A stretch of 64,000 nucleotides of DNA from Cytophagales bacterium WSM2-2 (GCA_015472025.1 BNHL01000001.1:3956001-4020000), one strand, 5' to 3'; counted from the first letter of the stretch, positions 1-9,528 are shown. Notes: a model not told the origin generated them from the letters alone. Made by a program: numbers and translations.

Positions 1-584
1 TGCTTCAAGGCATCAGCAACACTGTTAGCAGAAATGGTTGAAGGCTTGTTGTTGATCAGCACTTTTACGTTAGAGCTTCCGCGTAACGAGACATTGCCGT
101 CTACATCCACCGTGAGCATGGGCACCCGCTTGAGGACATCGGTAGCGTCACCTCCTTTGGTAGTGGCATCTTGCTCCGCGTTATAAATGGTGCGATCTAC
201 TTTCTCTTCGACCAGTGTCTTCTGGCCTTCGACTACCACCTCGCGCAACACTTGCATGGATGGACTTAGCGCAATTGTACCTACGTTGATTTCACTTCCC
301 TTGTCAGGAATCTGAATGCTCATTTTTTTTGTGGCATATCCGACAAAAGAAATCGCCAGTTGATAGTTGCCTTTAGGCATTTTACTGATGACGAAACGGC
401 CATGGTCATCACAAAGTGTTCCGTTGACGGCCTTGCCGGAAGGGTCAAGAACTGTGATCGTAGCGAATTCCACTGGTTTTGAAGTCAAGGAGTCAGTGAT
501 TACTCCGGAGATGCCGCTCCCTTTTTGGGCAGTAGCCCATACAGAGCACATTATGAAAGTGAAAACGAGAAATAAGTTCTTCAT
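1..584 (-). CDS. TonB-dependent outer-membrane receptor, N-terminal part (cut by window edge)
   Basis: About 194 N-terminal residues are visible; the beta-barrel lies beyond the left edge. The start is the ATG at 584-582 and is followed by a signal peptide ending near SVWATAQ. A carboxypeptidase-regulatory-like domain follows (GVITDSLTSKPVEFATI, roughly residues 24-105), then a plug domain with RVPMLTVDVDGNVSLRG and VKVLINNKP, the pattern of Bacteroidota receptors with an OMP_b-brl_3 type barrel. Such proteins take up or sense ligands at the outer membrane using TonB energy. The substrate cannot be told from this part. No SusD partner is visible in the window. Confidence 0.9.
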   Translation of the reverse strand, partial: MKNLFLVFTFIMCSVWATAQKGSGISGVITDSLTSKPVEFATITVLDPSGKAVNGTLCDDHGRFVISKMPKGNYQLAISFVGYATKKMSIQIPDKGSEINVGTIALSPSMQVLREVVVEGQKTLVEEKVDRTIYNAEQDATTKGGDATDVLKRVPMLTVDVDGNVSLRGSSNVKVLINNKPSTISANSVADALK

Positions 585-792
585 CGGTAGTTAAAGAAGC
601 CACAAATAACTCTCTCAATTTTGAAGAAATTCTGCTTAAATGATGAACGGTAGAGGTTTTGATGGGTCAACGCGGACTAATCCTGGCCATCCAAACAGCC
701 CACTACATCATTCCTACACTTCACTCCAAACTCTTTGTACGGCCTGAATCCCTGACCCACCTTTGTGTCGTTGTATTGACAAAATCTATTTT

Positions 793-2217
793 ATGAAAAA
801 GCTTAATTCCTTTCTCGCCCTTTGCTTCCTGTTGACCTCATTGGCTCTTTCAGCCCAGACGGAGGTCTACAGCAGTTCTTCCAACAACGGCTTTTCACGT
901 ATTACTTTTAACCGTGGCGGTCTCAATAGCTTTAATGTAGAGTTGCGCGGCAAAATCGAATTGACCGATGACGACAAAGACATTAAAAGCATATCCTCTG
1001 ATGGCTATCTCGAAATCACGAAAACCACTTTTGGAGGTAAACGCACACTTGTATTTACTCCGCAGGCAAATGGCATTAAGCGTGAATACTATGAAGGGCG
1101 CGAAAAAATGGATTTTGAAAAGGAGGGCAGACAATGGATGGGTGAAATACTTCCGGAGCTTGTCCGCAGTACTACGATTGGTGCCGAAACACGGGTGGCA
1201 CGTTTCTTTAAACAAGGCGGTGCCACTGCGGTGATGGCAGAGGTTAAGCGCCTGGAAAGCGATCACGTAAGAACAGCTTATGCCAAATTGCTGATGGAGC
1301 AGAATATCCCGTCAAAGGATTATGCCATGATCATTACACAGTTCACTTCAGCGGTCAACTCTGATCATTACAAAACCGAATTCCTGAAAGCGAGGATTGA
1401 TAAATTTCTTGAAACAAAAGAATCAGCCGATGCCTTGTTTGCCGCTACGGCTAGAATGGAATCAGACCATTACAAGACAGTGGTGATCAAGGAGGCATTA
1501 GACCAGCAAAACCCTTCACTGGAATCGATCAAATCCATTCTTCTTGCTTCAAGCAAAATGAATTCTGATCATTATAAAACAGAAGTGCTCACGGCATTGT
1601 TGAGAAAGGATAATCTTTCCGATGCGATCATTAGTGAAATGATCAATGGTACTATGAATCTGCAGTCGGATCACTATCGTACCGTGGTATTGACTAAAGC
1701 ATTGGTTAAATCGGGCCTTTCAACTGCTTCGTTTCAGAAAGTACTTGAGTCTGTGAAAGGAATGGATTCAGACCATTACAAAACAGAGGTGCTTACCTCT
1801 TTACTCAACAACAAACTTTCGAATGAATTGAATATGCAGTTGGTAGACCTGAGTACTGCTATCAACAGTGACCATTATGTGACGGTTGTTCTTAATGCAA
1901 TCATGAAGAAACAGGAATTGAATGACGAAGCTTTCAGAAAAGTGGTGACCCGCGGAGGTAATTGCAATAGCGATCATTACGCGACTGAAATACTGACCTA
2001 CGCTTTACAGTCTAAAAATATGTCGTCCAACGCCCGTCTTTTAGATGTCATCAATGCGGCCACTAATATTAATTCTGATCATTACGTAACGTCAGTATTG
2101 ATGAAGGCAGCTCCTCGTGTAAAGGGTGATGCTACGTTGAGCGAAGCGTATCGCAAGGCGGCCAAGAAAATCAGTTCAACTCATTACTACGGACAGGCAC
2201 TTCGTGCTATCGACTAA
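793..2217 (+). CDS. Secreted protein with ten SDHYKT helical repeats
   Basis: A 474-residue protein of unknown function. I chose the ATG at 793 because it begins a clean signal peptide (MKKLNSFLALCFLLTSLALSAQ); a start at 763 would place ten polar residues before it. Residues about 22-150 form a beta-rich N-terminal region. From residue 155 to the end there are ten tandem units of 33-35 residues, each opening with a version of (N/E/D/Q)SDHY(K/V)T(E/V)VL; the first (ESDHVRT) and last (SSTHYYG) are degenerate. The spacing suggests a two-helix solenoid. I recall similar repeats attached to M56/BlaR-type peptidases in Cytophagales, but no peptidase domain is present here. It stands alone upstream of the LytS-type genes. 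Confidence 0.85.
   Translation: MKKLNSFLALCFLLTSLALSAQTEVYSSSSNNGFSRITFNRGGLNSFNVELRGKIELTDDDKDIKSISSDGYLEITKTTFGGKRTLVFTPQANGIKREYYEGREKMDFEKEGRQWMGEILPELVRSTTIGAETRVARFFKQGGATAVMAEVKRLESDHVRTAYAKLLMEQNIPSKDYAMIITQFTSAVNSDHYKTEFLKARIDKFLETKESADALFAATARMESDHYKTVVIKEALDQQNPSLESIKSILLASSKMNSDHYKTEVLTALLRKDNLSDAIISEMINGTMNLQSDHYRTVVLTKALVKSGLSTASFQKVLESVKGMDSDHYKTEVLTSLLNNKLSNELNMQLVDLSTAINSDHYVTVVLNAIMKKQELNDEAFRKVVTRGGNCNSDHYATEILTYALQSKNMSSNARLLDVINAATNINSDHYVTSVLMKAAPRVKGDATLSEAYRKAAKKISSTHYYGQALRAID
1255..2208 (+). repeat. Tandem coding repeat, about 100-bp period, SDHYKT units
   Basis: Ten consecutive units of about 99-105 bp inside the preceding gene encode the SDHYKT motif. The amino-acid motif is much better conserved than the nucleotides (for example tctgatcattac, tcagaccattac, agtgaccattat). 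This indicates old duplication kept by selection on the protein rather than recent expansion. Confidence 0.85.
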
Positions 2218-2265
2218 CAATCAGAAATCATCCGGCCATTGGACGAAATTAGATAACTTCGTTCT

Positions 2266-3300
2266 ATGGCCGGACTGTCAGAAACCACATCAACCGATTT
2301 CGTGAGAAAGATCCTTCTGATCGCTGCGATATGCACTCCGCTGGGAGTGCTTTTCCTGATGTACCTCCACTTCAGTGCATCCGGGCGCCTGCCTTACCTG
2401 ATTGAACATTACGCTTCCAGTATTCTGATCATGAATGTATTCGGTGGAATTGTCTACGTCATAGACTATTGGCTTGATGGTAAAATTTCATGGAGAGAAG
2501 CCTTTCTTTCCCGTTTGATCTGCGGCCTTGCAGCTAACGTGGCCATTGTCATTCCTTCCGCTATATTTTTATCGGCAAATTTTACTTCAGACTTCAGACC
2601 AGATACCGCTAAAATTGCTGTTTTACTGATAATTTCTCTTTTCATCTACGAAATCGCTTATGGCTGGTTTTACTCATTCAGGTACTATGCCCACACGCAG
2701 GTAGAGCGGTTAAGACTTGAGCGTTGGCAGCTGGAGCTGCAATTCGAATCGCTCAAAAACCAAATCAGCCCTCATTTTTTATTCAACTGTTTGAATACGA
2801 TTTCCTCGTTACTCTATAAAGATGTTGCCCTTACCGAAGAATTTATCCGCAGGATGGCGGATACGTTCCGGTACGTTTTGAAAAACCACAAGGAGCGGTT
2901 CGTTTCACTTAAAGAAGAGATCGAGTTTGTCAAATCATATCACTATTTGCTGAGAGTTCGGTTTGAAGATAATTTCAAACTGGAGATCAATGTAGCCAAG
3001 GACCTGATGAGTTCACCTGTGCCGCCACTCACGTTGCAACTGCTGGTGGAAAATGCAGTGAAGCATAATAAAGTCTCAAAAGACAATCCGCTTACCGTTA
3101 CCATTTCTTCACCAGAAAATACGCGACTGGTTGTGGCAAATACCAAAACCGATACGGTTGTTAAAAAAGCGGGCTTCGCTATCGGGCTTGAGAATATTAA
3201 AAAACGCTATGCTTTTTTTACAAAGGAACAAGTAGTTGTAAAAAACGAAGATGAGTTTTCAGTTCAGCTTCCTATTTTAAAATCCGGTAGCAACGCATGA
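2266..3300 (+). CDS. LytS-family sensor histidine kinase
   Basis: A 344-residue inner-membrane kinase of the His_kinase (PF06580) type. The N-terminal half has about four hydrophobic segments (near residues 17-35, 52-70, 84-104 and 117-137). The phosphoacceptor box is NQISPHFLFN with H170; the ATP-binding region has LQLLVENAVKHN and a C-terminal GIGLENI-type glycine box seen as IGLENIKKRY. It starts 48 nt after the repeat-protein gene and its stop overlaps the next start (ATGA), so it is translated together with the two following genes. The presumed partner is the LytTR regulator at 4355. The stimulus is unknown. Confidence 0.92.
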   Translation: MAGLSETTSTDFVRKILLIAAICTPLGVLFLMYLHFSASGRLPYLIEHYASSILIMNVFGGIVYVIDYWLDGKISWREAFLSRLICGLAANVAIVIPSAIFLSANFTSDFRPDTAKIAVLLIISLFIYEIAYGWFYSFRYYAHTQVERLRLERWQLELQFESLKNQISPHFLFNCLNTISSLLYKDVALTEEFIRRMADTFRYVLKNHKERFVSLKEEIEFVKSYHYLLRVRFEDNFKLEINVAKDLMSSPVPPLTLQLLVENAVKHNKVSKDNPLTVTISSPENTRLVVANTKTDTVVKKAGFAIGLENIKKRYAFFTKEQVVVKNEDEFSVQLPILKSGSNA

Positions 3301-4358
3301 AAAAACTGTTCATCAATAACACAGTCTTTCGGATATGCGCACCAATGCTTTACGGAGTATTGGTTTATTTGCTCATCCTGTTGGTGAATAATAATCTTAA
3401 CGAGCTCGTCACCAGCTTCAGCAACAAGGAACTTTACGTTTGTATTGCGCTGAGCTATCTCTCACTTGAAAGTATTCGCGCCTCTATCATTTTTTTAGGA
3501 AAATGGTTTGAAAAACTACCACAAAAGTACCGGGCTATGGTTCAAACCTTATTGAGCCTTTGCATCTCATTGCTGATCGTTTACGCAGGTGTCTTTTCCT
3601 ACTTTAAGTGGGTAGAGGGCTACACGGTTGGCTGGTATGACCTGCGTAACTTCTTCGTTATTTTTGGTTTCACAGCAGTTCTTTATAATATTCTTTACTC
3701 AAGTAATGCGTATTTGCTTCGTGAAAACACGGTTCAACTCAACCTGGAGAATAAACTGCGAGAGAAGGTCGAAGCCGATTTCGCTACATTCAAAAACAAC
3801 ATCAATCCTGACTTTTTATACGAGAGCCTGGAGTCCATTCTCCAATCGTTGTATGTCGATGTGAACGATGCTGAAGACCAGGTCGATTTGCTGGCCAGCA
3901 TTTACCGGTACCAACTGATGCACCGCGATAAGGAGTTGGTAAGCCTCGCTGATGAATTGAATGCACTCCGTAATTTGGTTGCGCTTTTCAATTTCAGAAA
4001 CAACGACCGGATTCAATTGAACTCCCGGCTGGATGCTATGTTCGATGCTCATGTTGTGCCCGGTTCCCTGCTCATCGCTGTCGATGCGATTATTCGCAAT
4101 ACACTCATGTCACGTGATCAGTCCTTGCTGGCGATCACTCTTTATGAAGAAGAGGACGGTTACATCGTATTGCAGCACAAACTCAACGATAAACTTATTT
4201 TGCATGAGGAAAGTCTTCAGGCATTTGCCCGCATACAAAGAGTGTATTCTTTCTTCAGCGATATTCCTTTTGTTCAGGTAAAGGCTTACGGAGAGAATTA
4301 CATTAAATTTCCGGCCGTAAAAATAACTGAAGCCTCAACCGTTGCTAACGAAGGATGA
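3297..4358 (+). CDS. Degenerate LytS-like histidine kinase (probable pseudokinase)
   Basis: A 353-residue membrane protein with the same plan as its upstream neighbour: about four N-terminal hydrophobic segments, then a His_kinase-like cytoplasmic part. The phosphoacceptor position is changed: NINPDFLYES has D172 where active relatives have PHFLFN. The ATP-binding N-box is also lost (AIIRNTLMSRD instead of VENAVKHN), and no glycine box is visible. The frame is intact for the full length and overlaps both neighbours by 4 nt, so it looks selected rather than decayed. A regulatory heterodimer partner for the intact kinase is the natural inference. Confidence 0.85.
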   Translation: MKKLFINNTVFRICAPMLYGVLVYLLILLVNNNLNELVTSFSNKELYVCIALSYLSLESIRASIIFLGKWFEKLPQKYRAMVQTLLSLCISLLIVYAGVFSYFKWVEGYTVGWYDLRNFFVIFGFTAVLYNILYSSNAYLLRENTVQLNLENKLREKVEADFATFKNNINPDFLYESLESILQSLYVDVNDAEDQVDLLASIYRYQLMHRDKELVSLADELNALRNLVALFNFRNNDRIQLNSRLDAMFDAHVVPGSLLIAVDAIIRNTLMSRDQSLLAITLYEEEDGYIVLQHKLNDKLILHEESLQAFARIQRVYSFFSDIPFVQVKAYGENYIKFPAVKITEASTVANEG

Positions 4359-5143
4359 ATTCAACCCTGACTTTACGCGTCCTTATAATAGAAGACGAAG
4401 TGCCGGCAGCTGAAAAACTGGAACGTCATCTCCGTAAGTACAGCCCGGGCATTTCCATCGTAGCTAAAATTCAGTCGGTGAGCGATGCTGTGCAATGGCT
4501 GCGCGACAACCAGTCACAGGTCGATCTCATTTTCATGGACATCCAATTACTGGATGGGCAGAGTTTTGAGATCTTTCAGCAGGTGAATGTGGAGAAGCCG
4601 GTAATCTTCATAACTGCATTCAATGATTATGCCCTGGAGGCGTTTAAAGTGAAGGGCATTGACTACTTGCTGAAGCCGGTGTCTTTCGGAGATTTGAGTG
4701 CAAGTCTCGATAAATTAGAGGAATTACGGGCAAAATTGGCCTGGGACAAAAAACTGGACACCATCCGTGAAACGGTTTCGGCACTGCCTGCAAAGGTCTA
4801 CAAAAACCGGTTTATGGTGAAGTTAGGAGATCATATCCGGTCCATCACCGCTGAACAGATCGGCTTTCTCTTTGCTGATGGCCGTGATGTCTACTTGATC
4901 ACTTCAGACAATAAAAAATTCATTATCGATTATACATTGGAAAACCTGGAAGAACTTCTTGATCCCAAAATGTTCTTCCGTGCCAATCGTTCTTATATTT
5001 TGAATATCCATTTCATCCAGGATGTTGTTGTCTACTCTAACAGCCGCCTGAAGATTATACCTGGCCCCAAATGGGAGCAGGAGATTATTGTGAGCCGTGA
5101 AAAAGTCAATGAATTCAAGCTTTGGTTCGATGGTAGCCATTAG
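4355..5143 (+). CDS. LytTR-family response regulator
   Basis: A 262-residue cytoplasmic regulator. The receiver domain (about 8-125) has the acidic pair IIEDE, phosphoacceptor D62 in LIFMDIQLLDG, and the conserved ITAFNDYALEAF and KPV segments. A linker leads to a LytTR DNA-binding domain (about 155-260) with FMVKLGDHIRSI and FFRANRSYILNI. It overlaps the pseudokinase gene by 4 nt and closes the three-gene operon. LytTR proteins bind direct repeats in target promoters; the targets cannot be told from the sequence, though the upstream repeat protein and the downstream DUF5916 gene are possible. Confidence 0.94.
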   Translation: MNSTLTLRVLIIEDEVPAAEKLERHLRKYSPGISIVAKIQSVSDAVQWLRDNQSQVDLIFMDIQLLDGQSFEIFQQVNVEKPVIFITAFNDYALEAFKVKGIDYLLKPVSFGDLSASLDKLEELRAKLAWDKKLDTIRETVSALPAKVYKNRFMVKLGDHIRSITAEQIGFLFADGRDVYLITSDNKKFIIDYTLENLEELLDPKMFFRANRSYILNIHFIQDVVVYSNSRLKIIPGPKWEQEIIVSREKVNEFKLWFDGSH

Positions 5144-5321
5144 AGCTTTCCAAAAATCTTTCATGAAGTGAAAATTTTTCCGACGATTCCCCGTTAAAGA
5201 GCTTCAACAGGAATTAACTGTTTAATTAAAGTTGGTAAGAATTGCTTCGCTAGATTCGAAGGCAATGCATTAAGTGCCTTAAATTGCCTGATTAATAGAA
5301 TTTAAAAGCTTATTCTTAGTT

Positions 5322-7982
5322 GTGCAGTCGATTCGTTATAAACTAAATCTCACCGCAGTTATTTCATTGCTGGTAGGCGGCTTCTGTGATCTGTATGGGC
5401 AGGATGACTCCGTCAAAACTAAATCCTACAAATCGCGGATTGATTCCACAAAGTCCTATACTACTGCCCACGTTCAGGGTGAACCTCCTAAAATTGATGG
5501 TGTTCTTAATGACCCTGCCTGGGAGCAGGTTCCCTGGGGTGGTGGCACGTTCAGACAACGGGATCCTGATGCAGGTGCCGATCCGTCGGTACAGACTTAT
5601 TTCAAAATTCTGTACGATGCTAAAAATCTCTATGTAGCATTCAGATGTGTTGACCCCGAACCCGATAAAATTGTCGAACGCATGTCGCGAAGAGATGGGT
5701 TTGATGGTGACTGGGTGGAGATCAATATTGATAGTTATGCAGATAAGCGATCGGCTTTTTCTTTCACTTCTTCAGTTTCCGGAGTGAAGGGAGACGAGTA
5801 TGTTTCTAATAATGGCGATAACTGGGATGCCAGTTGGGACCCGATCTGGTACCTCAAGACAAGTATCAACAATGAGGGGTGGGCTGCCGAGTTACGTATC
5901 CCGCTTAGTCAGTTGAGGTTCACAAATAAACCTGAACACACCTGGGGCTTCCAGATTATGCGGAATTTTTTCAGGAATCAGGAGCGTTCTATTTTCCAAT
6001 ACATTCCACCAACAACACCTGGTTATGTGCACTTGTTTGCTGAGTTAAGAGGAGTCAAGGGGATCAAGCCGCAAAAACAATTGGAGATACAACCGTATGT
6101 TGTCACTAAGGCTGAGACTTTTCAAAAAGAAGAAGGCAACCCTTTCATGACTGGCCAGTCTTCCAACGCAACTGTTGGTCTTGATGCTAAGATAGGGATC
6201 ACCAGTGACGTGACTTTAGACCTTACAGTGAACCCGGATTTTGGCCAAGTGGAGGCTGATCCCTCACGGGTTAACCTAACAGCCTTTGAACTTTTTTTCC
6301 AGGAACGAAGGCCTTTCTTCATTGAAGGGAATAACACGTTAAATTATCCACTCACTGATTTCAGTACCAACAATCTCTTTTATTCAAGGCGGATTGGAAG
6401 AAGCCCGCAGGGATCAGTGGAAACAGGTCCGAATGATTTTGTAAACGTCAAGAGTAGGACTACTATTCTTGGAGCGGCTAAGCTCACTGGTAAAAATAAG
6501 AAAGGATTTTCCTGGGGTATACTGGAATCAGTTACAAAACCGGAACAAGCCCAGATCAGTAATCTGGGGGTCTCACGCTATCAAACTGTTGAGCCGATGA
6601 CGAACTATTTTGTGAGCCGGGCCCAGCAGGACATCAACAAAGGCAATACCATTATCGGTGGAATGTTCACGGCTACCAACCGCAAAATAGATAACAAGGA
6701 ATTAGACTGGCTGCGTACTGATGCCTACACCGGCGGACTCGACTTCATTCATAACATGAAGAATCGCAAGTACTATTTAAGTGCGAAAACATTTATGAGT
6801 CATGTGGAAGGAAGCAGGCAAGCTATGCTAGAAACCCAAACGTCTTCTGAACGGTATTTTCAGCGCCCGGATAATCACCATGTCGGGCTGGATTCAACGC
6901 GAAGATCACTAACGGGAACGGGCGGAGCGGTGCTCATTGGAAAGAGGAGTGGAAGGCTTGTTTATGACTTTGGGTTTAGCTGGCTTTCGCCACAACTGGA
7001 GCTCAATGATATCGGGTTCTTATTGCAAACAGACCTCATAAAACAATGGAGCCTTTTACAATATCGGGTGCCAAACCCTGCAGGCATTTTCCGTTCACAG
7101 TATTATAATTTTTATCAATCGCATTTGTGGGATTTTGGGTGGCGAAATCTATCAATGGACCAGGAAGTAAACTGGGAGTGGCAGTTTCAGAATTTGTGGG
7201 GCTTTGGTGGAGGTGTAGCATACAACGAGCACAGTGTTTCAAATGCAGATCTCCGTGGTGGTCCAGCGCTTTTATATCCGGGAAATATTCAAAGCTGGAT
7301 GTGGGCAAGCACTGACCGAAGGAAGAAATTCTACATTAACGTAAGCCCTTCGTGGCTGTGGGGTAATAACAATTATTTGCAAAACACGAATCTTGATGTG
7401 ACCATAACTTATAGACCTACCAATGCACTGAACATTTCTATTGCACCCAGTTACAGTTATAACCGAAATGAGATGCAATATGTAGCTACAGCGGCCGTAG
7501 CTGGCGATCCCCGTTTTTTGGTAGGTGAAATCAACCAGACTACGATCCGGGTAGCGTTGCGCATGACATATATGATCACACCTAATTTATCAATCCAGTA
7601 TTGGGGACAACCTTTCGGAACTTCCGGTGCCTACAGCAACTTTAAATATATTACCGATGCCTCTGCCGCAGAGTATCATAACCGGTATACCACTCTTCCT
7701 ACCAATTCGTTGACACTGAATGACACGAACTACCAAGTGGATGAAAACAATAAGGGAAGTGTTGACTATACTTTCAGCAAGCCTGATTTTAATATTGGCC
7801 AGTTTCGATCCAATATGGTGATGCGTTGGGAATATATCCCCGGCTCCACATTGTTCCTGGTGTGGACGCAGGAAATAAATGGAGCATTTTATGATCGCTC
7901 AAACCCGTTGCAAGCCTTTGATTTTAATCAGCAGGCACACAATGTTTTTGTAATGAAATTCACTTACCGGTTTGTATTGTAG
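5322..7982 (+). CDS. DUF5916 outer-membrane protein with N-terminal CBM9-like domain
   Basis: An 886-residue protein exported to the outer membrane. The start is a GTG; an in-frame TGA 33 nt upstream and the absence of any earlier ATG support it. A signal peptide ends near CDLYGQ. Residues about 45-245 form a CBM9-like beta-sandwich (PPKIDGVLNDPAWEQV, LYVAFRCVDPEP). The remainder is a DUF5916 beta-strand-rich region with the family block SRVNLTAFELFFQERRPFF, ending in an aromatic C-terminus (MKFTYRFVL), as for an outer-membrane barrel. Function is unknown; family members sit among carbohydrate and protein utilisation genes. Downstream is a two-way terminator shared with a convergent gene. Confidence 0.9.
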   Translation: MQSIRYKLNLTAVISLLVGGFCDLYGQDDSVKTKSYKSRIDSTKSYTTAHVQGEPPKIDGVLNDPAWEQVPWGGGTFRQRDPDAGADPSVQTYFKILYDAKNLYVAFRCVDPEPDKIVERMSRRDGFDGDWVEINIDSYADKRSAFSFTSSVSGVKGDEYVSNNGDNWDASWDPIWYLKTSINNEGWAAELRIPLSQLRFTNKPEHTWGFQIMRNFFRNQERSIFQYIPPTTPGYVHLFAELRGVKGIKPQKQLEIQPYVVTKAETFQKEEGNPFMTGQSSNATVGLDAKIGITSDVTLDLTVNPDFGQVEADPSRVNLTAFELFFQERRPFFIEGNNTLNYPLTDFSTNNLFYSRRIGRSPQGSVETGPNDFVNVKSRTTILGAAKLTGKNKKGFSWGILESVTKPEQAQISNLGVSRYQTVEPMTNYFVSRAQQDINKGNTIIGGMFTATNRKIDNKELDWLRTDAYTGGLDFIHNMKNRKYYLSAKTFMSHVEGSRQAMLETQTSSERYFQRPDNHHVGLDSTRRSLTGTGGAVLIGKRSGRLVYDFGFSWLSPQLELNDIGFLLQTDLIKQWSLLQYRVPNPAGIFRSQYYNFYQSHLWDFGWRNLSMDQEVNWEWQFQNLWGFGGGVAYNEHSVSNADLRGGPALLYPGNIQSWMWASTDRRKKFYINVSPSWLWGNNNYLQNTNLDVTITYRPTNALNISIAPSYSYNRNEMQYVATAAVAGDPRFLVGEINQTTIRVALRMTYMITPNLSIQYWGQPFGTSGAYSNFKYITDASAAEYHNRYTTLPTNSLTLNDTNYQVDENNKGSVDYTFSKPDFNIGQFRSNMVMRWEYIPGSTLFLVWTQEINGAFYDRSNPLQAFDFNQQAHNVFVMKFTYRFVL

Positions 7983-8022
7983 GCACGACCTCTTGTAGTC
8001 TCATCAAAAATTGATAAAACTA

Positions 8023-8051
8023 AAGAGGGAGCACTCTTTGCACTCCCTCTT
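8023..8051. terminator. Bidirectional hairpin between convergent genes
   Basis: AAGAGGGAG and CTCCCTCTT form a 9-bp stem with an 11-nt loop. It lies between the stop of the DUF5916 gene and the stop of the convergent PEBP gene, where a terminator for either strand is expected. There is no long T-run. Confidence 0.65.
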
Positions 8052-8072
8052 GAAACAACCATTTACCAGATT

Positions 8073-8615
8073 TTATCGCTGATAATAAAATACCATTGAC
8101 GATTTTTGAATCAAATTTTGATTTAGCATAAACCCGACTAATGCCGGATTAGCATTGGCATCCAGTCCAAGTTTTTCTGTTTTCAAGGCATGAACAGTGA
8201 TCACGTACTTGTGCGGCCCGTGCCCCTCGGGAGGACATGGACCACCATATCCCGTTGTTTTGAAATCGGTGACGCTTTGGATAGCACCTGCCGGAGCTAG
8301 TTTTTGATTGACATTACCTGCTCCGGATTTTAACTCTGCTGCACTGGCCGGGATGTCAAAGATGAGCCAGTGCCACCAACCGCTCCCCGTGGGTGCATTC
8401 TCGTCATGTATTGTAACTGCGAAACTCTTTGTTCCCGCCGGAGCATTCTCCCATGATAGTTGGGGTGAAACATTTTGTCCCGTACATCCGAACCCGTTGA
8501 GGAGCTGTTTACTGGTAGCTTGCCCTCCGATTTCGTTGCTTCGAAGTGTGAATGTTTGCGCAGAAGCAAAACTGAAACTCAGCATGACTGCGATAGTAAT
8601 TAATAGATTTTTCAT
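8073..8615 (-). CDS. YbhB/YbcL-family PEBP-like secreted protein
   Basis: A 180-residue protein with a signal peptide (MKNLLITIAVMLSFSFASAQ). It matches the phosphatidylethanolamine-binding-like family: ENAPAGTKSFAVTIHDENAP, GWWHWLIFDIP, and GYGGPCPPEGHGPHKY. Bacterial members have a small anion-binding pocket but no settled physiological role, and this one is periplasmic or secreted. It lies 46 nt downstream of an AraC regulator on the same strand and may be co-transcribed with it or be its target. Confidence 0.93.
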   Translation of the reverse strand: MKNLLITIAVMLSFSFASAQTFTLRSNEIGGQATSKQLLNGFGCTGQNVSPQLSWENAPAGTKSFAVTIHDENAPTGSGWWHWLIFDIPASAAELKSGAGNVNQKLAPAGAIQSVTDFKTTGYGGPCPPEGHGPHKYVITVHALKTEKLGLDANANPALVGFMLNQNLIQKSSMVFYYQR

Positions 8616-8661
8616 ACGTTTTTCTTTTGTGCAAAAATGAGAAATGATGAAAAAAATAGGC

Positions 8662-9528
8662 TTACGCTACCGGCTCAAATACTTTCGCGATTGGGTCAAG
8701 TTGAAATTGCTTGGGAGAAATACCGAAATGTTTCTTGAACTCCGTACTGAATGCAGAGAGATTTTCGTAACCCAATTGTTCATAAATATCGGAGGGCCGC
8801 TCTCCAGAAATGAGCATACGTTTGGCCCGCTTCATTTTGTAATCCGTAAAGTACTTTTTTGGTGATGTTAGAAACGTCTCGGAAAAATGCCACTTGAAAG
8901 TAGACATACTCATGTTGCACAAGAATGCGATCTCTTCAACGGTAAGATTTTTATCGATGTTATGCTGAACGGTTTGTTTTAACCGTAACATGGGTTGTTG
9001 AGTAATGATGGCCTGGATGAATGCTTTTATTTTTGCAGGATATTGGTAAAGCAGGTACAACAGGAGCTCCTCCAGTTTGATCGATTGAAGAACATTACCT
9101 GGAGATAAACTCTTCAATAGCTCCAAAGAAGATTCGAAGTGATGCAGGAAGCGATCCTTTGAGAGCGCGACAAGCCCGGTAGAACTTGTTTTTGAACTAG
9201 GTTCAATTCCATGTTTCAGGCAAAAATCGCTGAGAAATTGGTCTGAAAAGAATAAGAGAATACTCTTGAACTGGCTTTTTTTAGCCATGCGCTCGGACAT
9301 CAGCATGCTGCCGGAAGGCAACAGGAGTAATTGCTGCTCATCTATAGTAGCGCTGTCATTGGAAGTGTGAACTTGCTTATGACCTTGTTGAAGAAAGCAA
9401 ATTAGGTTCTTTGAAAAGACAACTTTGTTTTTTGTCGTAGGCTTATTGGTCACGTAAAAATGAAAGTAGACATCGGAGGAGGGGTTGTCGTCAAAGGATT
9501 CCGGAAGGCGATAAATTCTTTCTTTCAT
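8662..9528 (-). CDS. AraC-family transcriptional regulator
   Basis: A 288-residue cytoplasmic regulator. The ATG at 9528 is preferred to a TTG at 9561. The N-terminal about 180 residues resemble a cupin-like ligand-sensing domain (CFLQQGHKQVHTS, LLLLPSGSMLMSERM). The C-terminal about 100 residues hold two helix-turn-helix motifs: LTVEEIAFLCNMSMSTFKWHF and PSDIYEQLGYENLSAFSTEF, ending in the typical KKHFGISPKQFQ. The PEBP-like gene follows on the same strand. The ligand is unknown. Confidence 0.9.
   Translation of the reverse strand: MKERIYRLPESFDDNPSSDVYFHFYVTNKPTTKNKVVFSKNLICFLQQGHKQVHTSNDSATIDEQQLLLLPSGSMLMSERMAKKSQFKSILLFFSDQFLSDFCLKHGIEPSSKTSSTGLVALSKDRFLHHFESSLELLKSLSPGNVLQSIKLEELLLYLLYQYPAKIKAFIQAIITQQPMLRLKQTVQHNIDKNLTVEEIAFLCNMSMSTFKWHFSETFLTSPKKYFTDYKMKRAKRMLISGERPSDIYEQLGYENLSAFSTEFKKHFGISPKQFQLDPIAKVFEPVA

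Noticed and set aside
763-792. Longer N-terminus for the SDHYKT repeat protein
   Set aside because: It would put ten polar residues before a clean signal peptide; ATG 793 is better.
895-1266. 123-codon antisense frame inside the repeat-protein gene
   Set aside because: A shadow of the strong plus-strand gene, without recognisable protein features.
1255-2208. SDHYKT repeats as recent nucleotide duplication or mobile element
   Set aside because: DNA copies differ at many silent sites; only the protein motif is conserved.
3297-4358. Second LytS-like gene as a pseudogene
   Set aside because: Full length, no frameshift, coupled to both neighbours; catalytic residues are lost but the frame is maintained.
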